Below are positions 21,907 to 33,708 of a DNA stretch of 64,000 nucleotides, piece after piece (positions within the stretch are counted from its first letter, which is position 1; every line of letters starts with the position of its first letter). This stretch comes from Clytia hemisphaerica (Eukaryota; Cnidaria; Hydrozoa; Leptothecata; Clytiidae). A program made the translations under genes and the position numbers. The notes under the pieces were generated by a model, which worked only from the letters and a program-made list of their open reading frames with translations, made no database searches and was not told the DNA's origin. The stretch spans positions 1,922,410-1,986,409 of the forward strand of contig CACVBU010000743.1 in assembly GCA_902728285.1 (NCBI GenBank), written 5' to 3'.

Positions 21907-23617
21907 CTAAAACGACAATAGACAATAGCAATATAAACTTCTATTAGCAATGAAAGCTATGTTGTAAACATTATTAACGAATTAGTAACAAATACTTTTT
22001 AGATTCGTCCCGCCTCAGCAGATGACTTTCCTCAGAAATTTTGGTATTTAATTCTGGTCTTTAAATTTTATGGGTACCCCAATTGGGGTACCCTACTTAA
22101 TAAAATGACCCACTAAAATACACTCAAAACTCTTTTTTTAGTGGTCACCATTTAAGAACCTGTTGCTTTTAGGTCATTGACATATTATTTTCAAAATAGT
22201 AGCTGAAATGTGAAAAAGCTCAATCTTAAAATTTGCAATGATATAGCTTCTTGTTGGTCAAACCAAGCCATAACACTTAAGCAAAACAGTTTGACTTTTT
22301 TATTTTTGAAGCCTTTGTTTAGTGCAACAAGATTTTGGTGCAGCTGTCAACAATTCGCAAAAATATTTTAAGTTGCTTAGAATCTGAAGTGATAAGTGAT
22401 AGAATCTCATTGTGATAATGATAAGAAATAAATTCTTCGAAGTCTTCGTCGTCAAGAATCTTGATTTAAAAAATGTTAGAATTTCTTTGGATAGCCTAAA
22501 AAAAAGCAATTTCAAAATTAGCTGTTAAGGGAATTCAAATAAATTCTTAAAAAAGAATAACCGCAAATCTTACTTAACTATTTTGATGTAAAAATGAATC
22601 ATTATTGACCACTGTCTTGCTTCCCCTTCAAAAGCTTTATACATTTTGAAATAATAACAAATTAAACATAATCTGCCTTTTTTGTCATTTTCTTCAAAAC
22701 AAATTAAAAAATAGAAAAACACACAATGAAAAGCTGAAAAATTCTTCCTTGTGCATTCCTTTTGTTTTTTACTTTTATTCATTTCTCTCTTCCAAAATAC
22801 TGGCTTTTTATTACAGATTGTCATGGTTAGTTGCTAGTTTGTATCTTCTTTAGTGCATATATAACTTCGCTTATTTCTATATATTCAGCTGAAGTCATGT
22901 CTTCAGGTCTGTACTGTATTAAAAATCTATATATTAATAGCCGTAGTCTGTATGTCATTTTGTTTGTGTGTCACTTTCGTTTTCGAACGCAATGTTTTGT
23001 TCTTTTAAAAGATGACTTTTGCTTCTTGCTCCACAAATGTGTTAAATCAGATTCGCGCCGTTTTATAAAGACTTTGAGTTGTTCGATAAGTTTGTTTTGA
23101 TTGATAGATAATAATATCTGCGCAGACGTGCCCGAGCCCGCCTCTTATGTGTTTTTCTTTTTTTCTCTCTATTCTTTTGTTTTATGTTTTCGAATGTAAT
23201 TAACGACCTTATTTGATTTGAGACATTCGAATTCGTTTCAAAACAAAACAAAAGAAAATCTTTCAAACAAAATCTGTTTTAGAAAAGAACAAATTTAAAA
23301 CATTTAAAACATAAGAATCACAAGACAAGTTTATTGGAACAACTAAACAGCAACATTAACAATACATTCGAAAGGCGGTAAAAACAAGAGATCTTTCTTC
23401 GTAAAAAGGGACTTATAAACATCTATGTCGATAATTATATTGCTGTAAATCTAAGTCATTCATTGTTGAATTCGAAAAGTTATGACGAAGGTGCCTAGCT
23501 GCCTGACTTTTGGCCCTTGGACCCTTAGCGAGACTAGAGAGAAGAAGAAACAAGCGAAATTTTGTGAAGTTTACTTCCCTTATTGGGACTAATTTGATTA
23601 AATTTCTATCTTTCTGG
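21907..23617. other. Stretch without recognisable genes
   Basis: Non-coding and AT-rich. Frames at 22300-22515, 22570-22824 and 22831-23100 show low complexity and no motifs. Possibly intron if the exon at 21703-21906 belongs to the gene at 24986-27803. Confidence 0.45.
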
Positions 23618-24430
23618 GGGTAAATAGACAGGCAGCTGACGACATCTTAAATCTGGACGACTTTGGGACAAACGTCGAGTTGATTTTTCTTGTTCCCATA
23701 TATCGATCCTAAAAATTTTACTCGGCGTCCGAAAATTTATTTAACGGACATGTCCGGTAGTAATTTGTCAAATGATGACGTCACCACCAAAAGTGAAATT
23801 TTGATTTCAGCATATAATAATGATATCTATACCAATCGACGCATTTCTCGATTTAGATTCTAAATCACACCAGTCTCAATAGGTAAAAATTTAGATTTCA
23901 AAAGTTATGACTTAAATTTGACATGTGATTTTGGTCAATCATGACCCTCTCACCCCCTAAAAATGTCAAATTTCAACGTCATCAAATCGAAAAATAATTT
24001 ACACCATTCGAAAGCTCGTCAAAAACTATATAGAAGACAATCAAACGGGTATATTCGATTTCTCAGCCTAACTCCTTATAAAATGAGGCATTTTTTCAAA
24101 AATGACGTCATAGAAGAGCTAGGGACCTCAATAACTTTTCATATTCAAATTTTTACTAATCAAGATTGATGTGATTTGAAATCTACATAAAAAAACGCTT
24201 CGAATGGTATGTAACACTTTGAAATTTGGCAACATAAATTTTTCACTTTTGCTTGTGACGTCATCAATTAATAAATTATTCTCGGACACGTCCGGTAAAG
24301 ATTTTTAAACACGCCGAGTAAATTTTTCTGACTCTCCAAACTATAAAGATTTCTAAATAAGTACTCAATATTTGTCCCTCGAATTTTCACTGATTCACTT
24401 TTTTTGATGTCATCAGCTGCCTGTCTATTA
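23618..24430. mobile_element. Inverted-repeat element with NRQAADDI coding traces in both arms
   Basis: Left arm 23618-23760 and right arm 24290-24430 are inverted and diverged. Both contain GACAGGCAGCTGA(C/T)GACATC, GGGACAAA and ACTCGGCG. Read as protein the arms give NRQAADDI...GTNVE on the plus strand and NRQAADDI...GTNIE on the minus strand. The middle holds TGACGTCA three times (23776, 24103, 24256). About 810 bp. The arms look like diverged coding remnants rather than ordinary MITE ends. Confidence 0.55.
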
Positions 24431-24985
24431 GTGGGACTGAAGTTTGATTTTCTGATTTTTCCAACCCTTACAGGGACTGCCATTTTTAAAAAGGCATCCT
24501 TAAGAACGGCTCATGCCCGTATCCTTCTCTTGTCTAAGTACCCACGGGCTGCCTTTTTTCGACGAATATCGTGTCATGTCTATAATTTCACTCCTCTCAT
24601 CTTGACATCAAAGTTTTCCTAATCATCAACAAGCACGTCAAATGTAAAGCGAGCGAAGCGAGAAAAAAATCTAATTGCAAAGCCTTTTCGGACGTCGCAG
24701 GTCGCCGGTATGGTATAGTTTGAATAACGCCCTTTCTGATCATTTTTGAAACAATTTAAAAATCTTTTTCAAAATATGGTTAAAAGATACGTGACCTGGG
24801 AGGGACAGTCAAACTTTGAAGATAAATGTTCCCTTTAATTTTGACTTCATCGTATTTTAAGCCAGTTTCCCAACATCCAAAGGACTTTAAAATGCGTTCA
24901 GCAACAGCTAAACTGGCGTGCGACGCCGGGTACCGGCTAGTTTATGCTTTAATAATGGAAAAATTAAGAAGAGAAATATAATTAC
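24431..24985. other. Stretch without recognisable genes
   Basis: No gene supported. A slightly GC-richer patch at 24640-24720 (GCGAGCGAAGCGAG, GGACGTCGCAGGTCGCCG) has no coding frame I can defend. Confidence 0.45.
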
Positions 24986-27803
24986 CAAATTGAAGATCTT
25001 CTTCTGTTCTCGGAAATAATCTATTAATAGCTCAGTTCTAATCAATGTTTGCACCGTGATTTCTGTAGGAATCGTTTCTAAATTCATGTCTGATTCTTTT
25101 TCTATACTCAAGAACTTGGAAATAGTGTAGTCCAAAATATGAATAACCAATGCCAACCTGGAAAAATTTTCCTGATGCACCTGAATTGGAATCATCTAAA
25201 CTGTAAGCAACTCCACCACTGTTAACTTGGTCCTGAAAGATTTTCTACCCCAGGCAGTAGATTTTCTACCCTCTTCTAAAATTATTCTATATACAGTGAT
25301 CTAAGTCTAGAAAATAGCATGTTTAACTTATATTTCTACTCAGAAAGAAAGTATATTTCTGACTGTTTCCATTATTGAGAACTCAGTCTTCAAAATTTCT
25401 TGATAGGGTAAAGCCACATTTTAAGTAAGCCATAAAAATTCGCCCCTTTTGCAATGGATAGCTAATTTCCTAAGCTTAACCACCAAAGCAATCTTAAGTG
25501 TAAGCCACAAAGTTTTCCCTAGTTATGGTCAATTTAGTGGCTGACAGTGAAAATGTCACAAAACAGGGGTTTATTTTTGATTGGGATCAATTATATTTCT
25601 TAAAAGCTATCGAAATTTCCTATAACTTATTAAAATTTCCTTGAGTATAAACAAAAGGAGCAGATTTTATTCAGGATTTATGATTTTTTTAATTTTTTTG
25701 TCTCAAACAAAATGTCACACAATTTTTGTACCTGTTCTTATTCAATTGGGCTAAATATCTTAGAATTTTGGGAACCGGTATAACCATCCACTTGGCAGTA
25801 ATTTCCAAATAAATTTAACAGGTTCAACAAACATGGTTTTGATCAAGTTATTTAAAAAAGAAGCAATTCGTAGGATATCAATTCCTGGCTTTGTCTATCT
25901 TTTTCGGCAAACTTCCAGTTTTCCTAATTCTCCAAAATTATAACACTCAATTTATAATCAAGACCTTACTTAAATCTCCTCTCACTAAAAAAAGTGATTT
26001 TTACCTGATAAGATTTCGCTGCTCCTTGGAACTTTGCTCATTCATATTTCCATTGTCCCATGCAGTATTACATTTATCAGCCATTTGATTGCAAAAAGTG
26101 TTATATCTTTGTTTGGCTAACATCGACAGTTTATAGGTCCGGTTTGATTGCTTGTGATAGCGATAGATTTCTTTGTAGACAGCTGTCAAGAAGTTAAAGG
26201 TAAAGAAGCAATAAGCAAAAAGCTCGTCCCAAAAAGTCTGAAAATGGCAAACAAATTTCAGAAAGTCAAAAATATATAGATATAAAGGATAACATTTCAT
26301 GAATAATTTGTGAAAAAATCAGAGCAGTAACATGCTCCATTGAAAAGTTATGACTAAATTTCCGATTTCTGGGCTAAAATCCCTGGAAAGTTAACAAAAG
26401 TCAAGATTTTTACAAAATGGGCATATAAAGGCTACAAAGTAGTTTACAAATGTTTTTAAATATTGATAATTTGGAAGGTACTGAAGAGTTTAAGTCATTT
26501 CAGTTGTCCAATGAATTTTTTTGGGGGTCTAAAATTTTGTTGCGTCGTGACGGAAAATCATGATTAAAAAAAAAAAAATTGAACAAAGCAGAATTTTCTC
26601 TGTTTTTAAATGTTTAAAATATTAGACCTATAGGGCTGAGAATCTTGAGAATCACTAAAAGAATTCACTTAATAACACCAAGATAATCTTTTAGTGCACT
26701 GTCAAGTTTGCGTTGCCCTGTGACGGAAAATCCAGGTCGGTGGTTGGTGCTTTAAAATTATCTTTTCTCCAAAACTTGTTCATCAATCAATTTGATATTT
26801 ATATGACATGCTCAAACAAGTCGTCTGATGATATTTAGCTATCAAACTTTAATTTTAGACTTAGTCATACCTTAGAAATAGTCAAGGGAAAAATATTAAC
26901 TGTTTTTTTTTCAAAAATGTTTCATTCTAATTGTTTTCCAAAAATGTCCATTTTTTTAAAACAGTGCTAATTTTTCAGTATATGATTTTTGATCTTGGAA
27001 AATACATGCCTTAGGAAAGATTTAATAACAATTTTGATGACAACATGTTGAAATAAGATGAGAAAAAAATATTATTCATATTTGTGATTTTCACTGGTTC
27101 TAAGATTAATTTCCAGTTGTCTGAGTTACATCCGCATACAGAGAAAGTTGGAATTTAAGTATTCCTCAGCCGCTGGGAATTTTCGGCGGGCAAGTTATAA
27201 GCCTCTGGCAAGTTATTTGTCAGTTTATTCAGATCCCTATTCTAAGGTCAGGAATTTGTCTTCTACGGGCAAGATGCAATTATTGGAATTTTACAGTCAC
27301 TTATCAAGCAAAAATTTATATTTTCATTACTTTAATGCGAGTTTTTTTTAAACTAAGTACATTTCACCAGGAAAGAGAAAAACTTACTGTGAAAAACTTA
27401 CTGTGAAAATTTTGTAAAGACAGTCGGCTCAATCCCCGACACCACTGCTCTACCTCTTCCACATGGAGGAGGTGGGACGGATACTGTATATCAGAATCCT
27501 GTCAAGGAATCCATCTTGCAAATCTCCAAGAAGTTAATAGCTCTTGAAGAATGGGTCTGGTTGTGTGTATGCCACAATAGCCAGGGTATTTGAAATAACA
27601 GAGGATTTGGCATTGTTTGAGCTAGTCTGTGATTTTGACCATGACCAATGCACACATGAGTCATAGAGTTGGTTAAAAGTTTTTCGTTCATTGTTTCCCT
27701 CCGTATGCCTTTTCAATAAAGGTATCAAAAAATCCCTGCATTTCTGAAGTAAGCCCATTCCATTACCTTTCAATTCATCGAAAAGGCCCTTGAGAGTGTA
27801 GTC
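24986..27803 (-). pseudogene. DUF3987-like mobile gene, frameshifted (three exons)
   Basis: Minus-strand exons at 27402-27803, 26005-26237 and 24986-25157. The first reads LKGLFDELKGNGMGLLQK, then SNTLAIVAYTQPDPFF, and after a frame change LLGDLQDGFLDRILIYSIRP, which fits the DUF3987 (VirE/primase-helicase-like) fold as I recall it; a second frame change follows before donor GTAAG. The second reads TFWDELFAYCFFTFNFL and ends EQRNLI in phase 2, matching the third, RLALVIHILDYTISKFLSIE and TVQTLIRTELLIDYFREQ, which ends at a phase-0 donor GTAATT. DUF3987 proteins of this kind occur in mobile or domesticated genes of cnidarians. Two frameshifts in the first exon argue for a relic, unless they are sequence errors. 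Further exons upstream were not found. Confidence 0.55.
25158..27401. other. Introns of the DUF3987-like gene
   Basis: 25158-26004 and 26238-27401 carry no other supported feature. A plus-strand frame at 27148-27351 (SSAAGNFRRASYKPLASYL) opens without ATG and shows no motif. Confidence 0.4.
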
Positions 27804-28304
27804 CTAAAAAAGAAAGTAAAGTATGATGTGTTTGAATTTACAGGGTGGCCACTCAAAAAAGCAAGTCAAATTCCAGGACTTTTCAAGGACTTTTCCAGGA
27901 TGTTTATCCTAAAAGAAAAGCATTCTCTCTCAGACCTGAGCTATGAATGTGAAAAATATTAACGTAAAAATGAGGTCCAAAGCCCTTGCTAACTTGCAAA
28001 ATAGAGCATGGGCCAATTTGATTTTAACCAAGAAGATAAAGAAGATTTGCATAGACAATCACATAGCTTTAAAAAGGATCTTACAAATTGCCATACTTGA
28101 TGAGGATATTTTTAGGCGACAAAGATTTTGTAAAGTGAGAGTTAACCTACTCATGTAGTTTTGTTTTTAAAGTAACCAATACTAATTTCGAATTACTTTT
28201 CAATTGAAAAAATTGGGTTTTTATGTTTTAAATTGCATTCAGCTAATTTGTTATGAGGCGCACAGTTGGAATACCATTTAAAACTGCTAGATTGTCAAAA
28301 AACT

Positions 28305-29218
28305 ACCGGGTGACCCACGAAAAAGTTCGGACGTTTCTCTGCGTCTTGAGGCCGAACTAATGTCCCAAAGGGCTTAAAGTTTTAATATTCAGAAAGTAGA
28401 TACTCTAACCTAAAATTTGAGCTATTACTTTTTAAATTTGACCAACTAGTTCTCTACCTATGAGCTTTTAAACTCAAAATTCACTTTTTCGGAAAGTGTA
28501 AAAAAGACGTAAAAAGAGGTATTAAACCATTTTGTTATCAGTTATCAATCAAGGTCGTTAAATCTGAGGAAAAGAATACGTGAGACATTTTGATTCAATT
28601 TGAAAACTTTTTTTGCATTCTTCACAAAATAAATAAAAAAATTATTCATTTGGAAATGAACCACCACCAACTGCAATGCACTTTCTAGCGCGAGTCACCA
28701 TTGCATCGAATGCATTCCTGATGAATTGAAGGTTGAGGTTGTCACAAGCCTCCCTCAATTTGTCTTCTAATTCATCCAGGTTTTGAGGTTGCTGATTAAC
28801 AGGAACCTCCCAAATCTTCTGCTTGAGATGACCCCACAAGAAAAGAATCGCAAACTGTCAAGTCAGGAGATCGGGCAGGCCAATGCCAATCACCGCCTTT
28901 ACCCAACACACGACCAGGAAACTGACCAACTGACGGGGCACCGTCTTGCTGCCACCATATGATATGTTGGTTGATGTTATTTCTTGCAAATTCTCGTTGA
29001 ACGACATTATACCTCACGATTCTTAGTAACTCTCGTGTTTTCAATCGATTGCGGACAACATGTGGGCCAAATATCTTCCCCTCCTCTGTTAAACCCATCC
29101 AAACCATAATCTTCCCTGGACCTTGTTCAAATTCAACATAATGATCATCTGGATGGCCATTACCAAACGCTGAATGTAAAAACAAGATAAAACTTAATCC
29201 GAAAATTGATTTTGCCAT
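28305..29218 (-). mobile_element. Truncated mariner-like element
   Basis: Minus-strand Tc1/mariner-superfamily transposase, C-terminal half, in two frames (29218-28796 and 28839-28642). Reads PGKIMVWMGLTEEGKIFGP, IIWWQQDGAPS (second catalytic D), WPARSPDLTVCD with the third catalytic position at the final D, and LWGHLKQKIWEV. A one-base shift near 28840 breaks it. It ends with stop then GGGTGACCCACGAAAAAGTT at 28306-28326, a likely terminal inverted repeat. The other end and the first catalytic aspartate are missing, so it is 5'-truncated where the Penelope-like sequence begins. Transposase would cut and paste the element; this copy is dead. Confidence 0.85.
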
Positions 29219-29359
29219 GGATCAATGTGGAGTCAGATCACAAACAACAAAATTTTCATTTTTTGAAAAAACTAATATTTCGCTTCACAACAAAAGCATC
29301 GTCAGAGTGATAGTAATACTGAAAATGTTGAACAAATTTCTAGAAAAATCAAAAATCAA

Positions 29360-30256
29360 CTAGCGGAACAAATTCAAGTCTCTAGAGGCTTTCAAACCCG
29401 AGTTCATTTCTGGATTTTTATCTTCAATTGCCAGTGCCTCTTTAAACAAAAGAACAGACCAATTATCGCTTTTGTCAACAACTCGAATGTTATTGCGAAC
29501 GTGATTAATCCGTTTATCACGTATTTCATCATCAGTGAGCGATTCTGTGACGCCAATCAACAAGAGGGAATCTATATAGTTAATGCCTTCACACTTAGTG
29601 AGGTGACGGTAAACGGCAGATCCCTTGACAGTTGCATGTTCTCTGGTCCTTTCAGATAGGGTACGATCACTTTTCCCTATGTATTTAGAAGAACATCCAG
29701 GACATTTAAACTCGTACACAACGTTGGAAGAGGTAAGCAAAGGCGAGCGATCTTTGGTATTGCAATAATAGCTGATTTTGGTGGTCTTGAATCTTTGCTT
29801 AAAAATGATTTTCTTTGATCCAAGATTCAAATTACGTTTAATTTTCTTAACACAAGCTAGAAAATTACTAAGACTTCTACTTCCAAGGTAAGGCATGTTA
29901 AACCAAATTACGACAGATTCTTCAACAGGGTCTTCATTCACAGCCGATGAACGAGGGGTCGATAAATTCTCAATAAAACGTTTAGTTAACGAGTTGACGA
30001 GGTATTTAGGAAAACCATTCCAAGATGCCATTTCTTTAATTTTCTTGATTTCAGCAGGTAGCCTATTAGGTGAACAAATTCGAGTATAGAAACGAACAAT
30101 TAAAACTACGAAACCAAGAAATGCGATGTTGCCACGGCACGAAACTATCAAAGTTGACATAAAGTCCTGTATTTGTTGGTTTTCTATACACTTGAAATTC
30201 GTCAGTTGGCATGTCAATGTCAAGAAAATGAGGAGTCTCGTTTTTAAATTCATCAA
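29360..30256 (-). pseudogene. PLE RT thumb and GIY-YIG endonuclease
   Basis: A 298-codon frame. The N-terminal part is the end of RT (ICSPNRLPAEIKKIKEMASW, FPKYLVNSLTKRFIENL). The nuclease is VVYEFKCPGCSSKYIGKSD, RTLSERTREHATV, SAVYRHLTKCEGI, with the GIY-YIG equivalents in YEFKC and KYIGK, the CxxC of PLE nucleases, and the catalytic arginine in ERTREH. It would nick target DNA for primed reverse transcription. It is out of frame with the RT catalytic part. Confidence 0.85.
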
Positions 30257-30264
30257 CAGTGAAC

Positions 30265-30921
30265 TTAAGATTTTTTCTCAAAGGCTTTATGAACCTTTTT
30301 GACATCTTTCGGTTTGATTGCCAAAAGCGTGTCATCCACATAACGACCATAAAATTTCAATGTCCCTTTGGTTATAAGAGGACGAACGACTTTTTCTTCG
30401 AGTTCTGTCATGATCAAATTAGCTAGTACTGGACCAAGGGATGAACCCATACTAACTCCGTCACATTGTTCATAAAGGACATTATTACAACTAAAAGCTG
30501 TTTTGGTGCAGGTGTCCCGGATCAATTTTTTGAGAGTTCTTTCTTGTAGGGTAGTACCAATACGCTTCTCTTTGAAAACTCGTCGACAAATGATATTTAG
30601 TGTTCGTTTGAGAGGTACATTAGTAAATAAAGACTCAACGTCAAATGAAACAAATTGGTAGCCATTTTGAAAAAGTTCAGGAGGTATGTTCTGAATTTTC
30701 GAAACAGCATCGTAGGAATCTTTGAAAGTGAATTCGTTTACAGTAAGTGGATGGAGAAGATTGGTTAAATATTCACCAACTTTGTAGTGGGAAGTGCAGA
30801 GCAAACGCTGAATATTTGACAACATGTGAAAAATAAATTGGCCAGAGCAAACATAATGTTTACAAGAGATTTTGCTCTCATTCCAGGATTGCTTCATATG
30901 CTTCATGTGCCTGTAAGGCAT
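30265..30921 (-). pseudogene. PLE reverse transcriptase catalytic region
   Basis: Reads FVSFDVESLFTNVPL (RT motif A), CDGVSMGSSLGPVLANL (motif B) and FYGRYVDDTLLAI (motif C, YVDD). It then shifts frame at about 30260 into a frame that continues FTVDEFKNETPHFLDIDM. The catalytic aspartates are intact. The N-terminal fingers are absent through 5' truncation. Confidence 0.88.
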
Positions 30922-31139
30922 TTTTTGAACTAAACTGGAAACCCACTGGAAAGTATTCCTAAATAAAGTTGTCTTCGATTTGGGATATGATACTCAACAG
31001 AAAATGGTAAATATGAAATTGATTTTCATGACCCACAGGCTCTTCAGGTGCTTTTATAGCTTTTTTTGGATTACGTTAAAATTAAAGCAACTTGATTATT
31101 AACGTGTTATCAACTAATCCTTCTTTGTACATACTTTTT

Positions 31140-31361
31140 GGTAATTTTACAGATGCGTGCATGCAAGTACCACCACAAGACATGGAAGATATGCGAGCTG
31201 TTGGCCTTTGCACTGACAGATTAGCTACTTGCACCCTATGTTGCAACATGTACAGAGCCCGGCTCCGCAACCGTCGATGGTTACTGGCAGTGGTCCGAAC
31301 GCACAAACGAGGCGGATGGCCTGAGCCAAAATTATGTTTACATGCAGCAAATGACATTTGA
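31140..31361 (+). other. GC-rich exon-like segment, coding frame undecided
   Basis: After a good plus-strand acceptor (TTTTGGTAATTTTACAG) the base composition rises to about 50 % G+C for 220 bases, unlike its surroundings. Frame one gives CTDRLATCTLCCNMYRARLR and a stop; another gives DGYWQWSERTNEADGL after an internal stop; the minus strand is also open. I cannot choose between them. It may be an old exon or a transferred fragment. Confidence 0.3.
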
Positions 31362-31754
31362 CGTGCTCATTATTTGCTTCCGTGTATCGGCTAGACGAAA
31401 TGATTTCGATGGTAGGAGAACCTTTCTTGTTTTAAATTTATTTACAATCAAATATCAAAGTCTTATTCATCACGACATCTATTTCTTCTTCTAGCAATAC
31501 TGCTAAGAGTTCTAGCAGTCATTTTGTGATGGTCTTTTTAGGGTAATAGGTCGATTTTTATTCATACTGCGATTATCGTTATTTACCAGTACACTTTCCT
31601 TCTTCTAGGAATGGTGGGATCAATGCTGAAACTATCAATACTGTTTTTCGCTCGAAAACATCAGCATTATGAAAAGGTATAAACATCGAGAAGATATAAA
31701 CAATTCCCATAATAGTGTACTTGTACAAATAACATCGAACATCCATTATTCTTA

Positions 31755-32267
31755 TCAACTAAAATCCAAATTTTGTGGCTTTGCTTTACGTTTACGTGTA
31801 AATCTTCTTTTCGGCGTTTCCCCGGATCTTTCATCGAAATCGTTGTTCCCGATACAGGAGGGGGTGTGTGGTGCTTTCATTTTGTACCGTTGACTCTTCA
31901 ACAGTCGTTGAGGACGAACCATGCACATGATTTGGACAAAAGAATGGAATGTGCCTACGGTGATTTTGGCACAAACGGTATGGACCCAGTAATAACATGT
32001 CTGCTCCTCAAAAACGGCTTCCAATCCTAAAAATTCTACCCTTGGGTAGTTAGGCGCAAGAAATTTGCGTTCGGCATTCGTTTCATACACCCTCTTACAC
32101 AATTAACACCTTGATCTTCGACCTGACGGTTTCTTGGGGCTCTCATCCGTTTTTTTTTTAGGGAGATTGACTATCCGAGGTAGATTAGCTGAGGGGTTAT
32201 CTGGGAGCAGCTTTAAGCTTGACTTTTTCTTTCGCTGTGGCTTCAGTGGACTGTAGTTCTTCGATAT
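31755..32267 (-). other. Possible lysine-rich exons of an unidentified gene
   Basis: On the minus strand, acceptor TTTCTGTAG precedes a frame at 32267-32103 reading SKNYSPLKPQRKKKSSLKLL and LPKKKTDESPKKPSGRRSRC then TAA. Further left, a second frame ends ETPKRRFTRKRKAKPQNLDF then stop at 31755. Both are rich in lysine and arginine, as in disordered nuclear tails. No domain is recognised, and how they join is unclear. Confidence 0.35.
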
Positions 32268-32425
32268 CTACAGAAATGAACATTTCGCTAGTGTTATTGA
32301 AACTAGTGTATATGTATAAGAATTGCGAAGCGATCCAGGCAAGTCACTCGATTCGCAAGTTGCAAGCAAAATATCTATAGGGTCACACACTAGAAATTAG
32401 GCTTTCCCAGAAAAAATTTGAATAT

Positions 32426-32643
32426 GTGGGGTGGAGGATATAACAATTTTCAGTGATTCCCCCCCCCCCCGGATAAAGTGACTTTTGGCCCCCCCCGGAC
32501 AACAGGTTTTACCCCCCGGACAAGCATCAGTTGACCCCCGGACAACCCAAATTACCCCCGGACAGAGCAAATTTACCCCCTGGACAAGGCAAATTTTTAT
32601 GATTTTTGGCTACTCCCCGGACAATAATATCCTCCACGCCCAT
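32426..32643. mobile_element. Small inverted-repeat element with a C-rich tandem core
   Basis: Ends GTGGGGTGGAGGATA (left) and TATCCTCCACGCCCA (right) are inverted copies. Between 32461 and 32620 the motif CCCCCGGACAA recurs about seven times with spacers of 10 to 20 bases. The plus frame MAPPGQQVLPPGQ merely reflects the repeat and is not a gene. Confidence 0.55.
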
Positions 32644-33708
32644 GTGCGAACATTTTCTGGAAGAGCCCATTGCAAGTTAAAATAGATTCATAATCAATTC
32701 GTTAATGTAAACCCTTTGAAACCCCGACAACTGCTCAGGTCCAGGAAGACCGAGCCTCTTTGAGATGTACTCAAACACTTCAGGTGTACAACCTTACGAC
32801 GTTTACTTCTACGGATTTGAGGAAAATTATATGATTTTTTTCATTAATCGTTGTAAAAAGTTCAATAATCATTTGTCCGCCCTGAGCCTTGAGTATTTTT
32901 ATTTCTTAGTTTTTGTTTTAGACTCGTTTTAATTCCGGTTTCGAACTACTTGCGTTCAAAATCGAACTTTCGAATTTTTCTAATTTTAAATATGAACGTT
33001 CGAATAAAAATAACATTCGAAAACTTTTTTCCTAACATAAACACCCCTGTATCATAGACCCGCTGGAAAACTTGGCAAAAATTTCGTCCCGGGAGGGAAA
33101 ATACCTCTCCAGCCTCTTCAAAAGGTCTTCCTTGCAAAGAAAGAGCCCAGAGAATCAAAAAAAAGTCAAACAAACTTTAAACATCACTCGGTTTATTGAG
33201 ACAGGGATGTGAAATACAGAGGATTTAAGACTAGAATTTAATAGAAATAAGTTGACTTATGTAGTTTCAAAATTCAATAACCATATTAATTAGGAATATT
33301 GTATCATTTTGCATCGTAAATTCTGAAAAATTTAACAAAGTTCTAAAATTATATCTAAACTATTAGCGCTGTAAAATCCTGAGATAAAATTAAAGAAAAC
33401 CAGATAAAAAAAAATAGATATAGAAAGTATTCAACGATTCTACTAAGTAAAACCTCAAAATTTTACTGACTGTGATTTTTTTCAAAGTTGGGAAACTCTT
33501 ATCTTAAGTTTGCTGGAGGCAAGTACTTGGCAGTCTTTTACCCTCTTACTCGAGTTGTTGACAAACAGGAGCAAACTCTTCACATAGAAAGTAAAAAATC
33601 TGTGACTTTTTTCTCGGCTGTAGCACACAGGAATTTAAAACAGTTAAAATGCATCCATAAACATAATGTCATGTTTTGTCGTTGTATTTTGTATTAATTA
33701 TACCATTA
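32644..33708. other. Stretch without recognisable genes
   Basis: Contains at 33043-33125 a piece similar to 63296-63380 (AGACCCRCTGG, TTGGC, TCGTCCC), probably a dispersed repeat. Otherwise AT-rich and empty. Confidence 0.45.

Larger units (their letters stand above)
29230..30930 (-). mobile_element. 5'-truncated Penelope-like retroelement
   Basis: Minus-strand RT followed by a GIY-YIG nuclease, the defining order of Penelope-like elements. The 5' end is cut near 30930. The end beyond the stop at about 29360 reads into the mariner fragment near 29220, so one inserted next to or into the other. Confidence 0.85.

Noticed and set aside
24908..25250. Alternative minus frame DQVNSGGVAYSLDDSNSGASG across the third DUF3987-like exon
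   Set aside because: It stays open for about 65 codons, but the donor of the previous exon leaves phase 2. Only acceptor TTTTTCCAG at 25158 with frame RLALVIHILDY matches that phase, ends at a phase-0 donor, and fits the domain.
31140..31361. Thrombospondin-like reading DGYWQWSERTNEADGL
   Set aside because: The resemblance is to one short motif, an in-frame stop lies upstream, and none of the expected cysteines is present.
32485..32685. ORF with PPGQ repeats
   Set aside because: It is a by-product of the CCCCCGGACAA tandem repeat and has no splice or start context.
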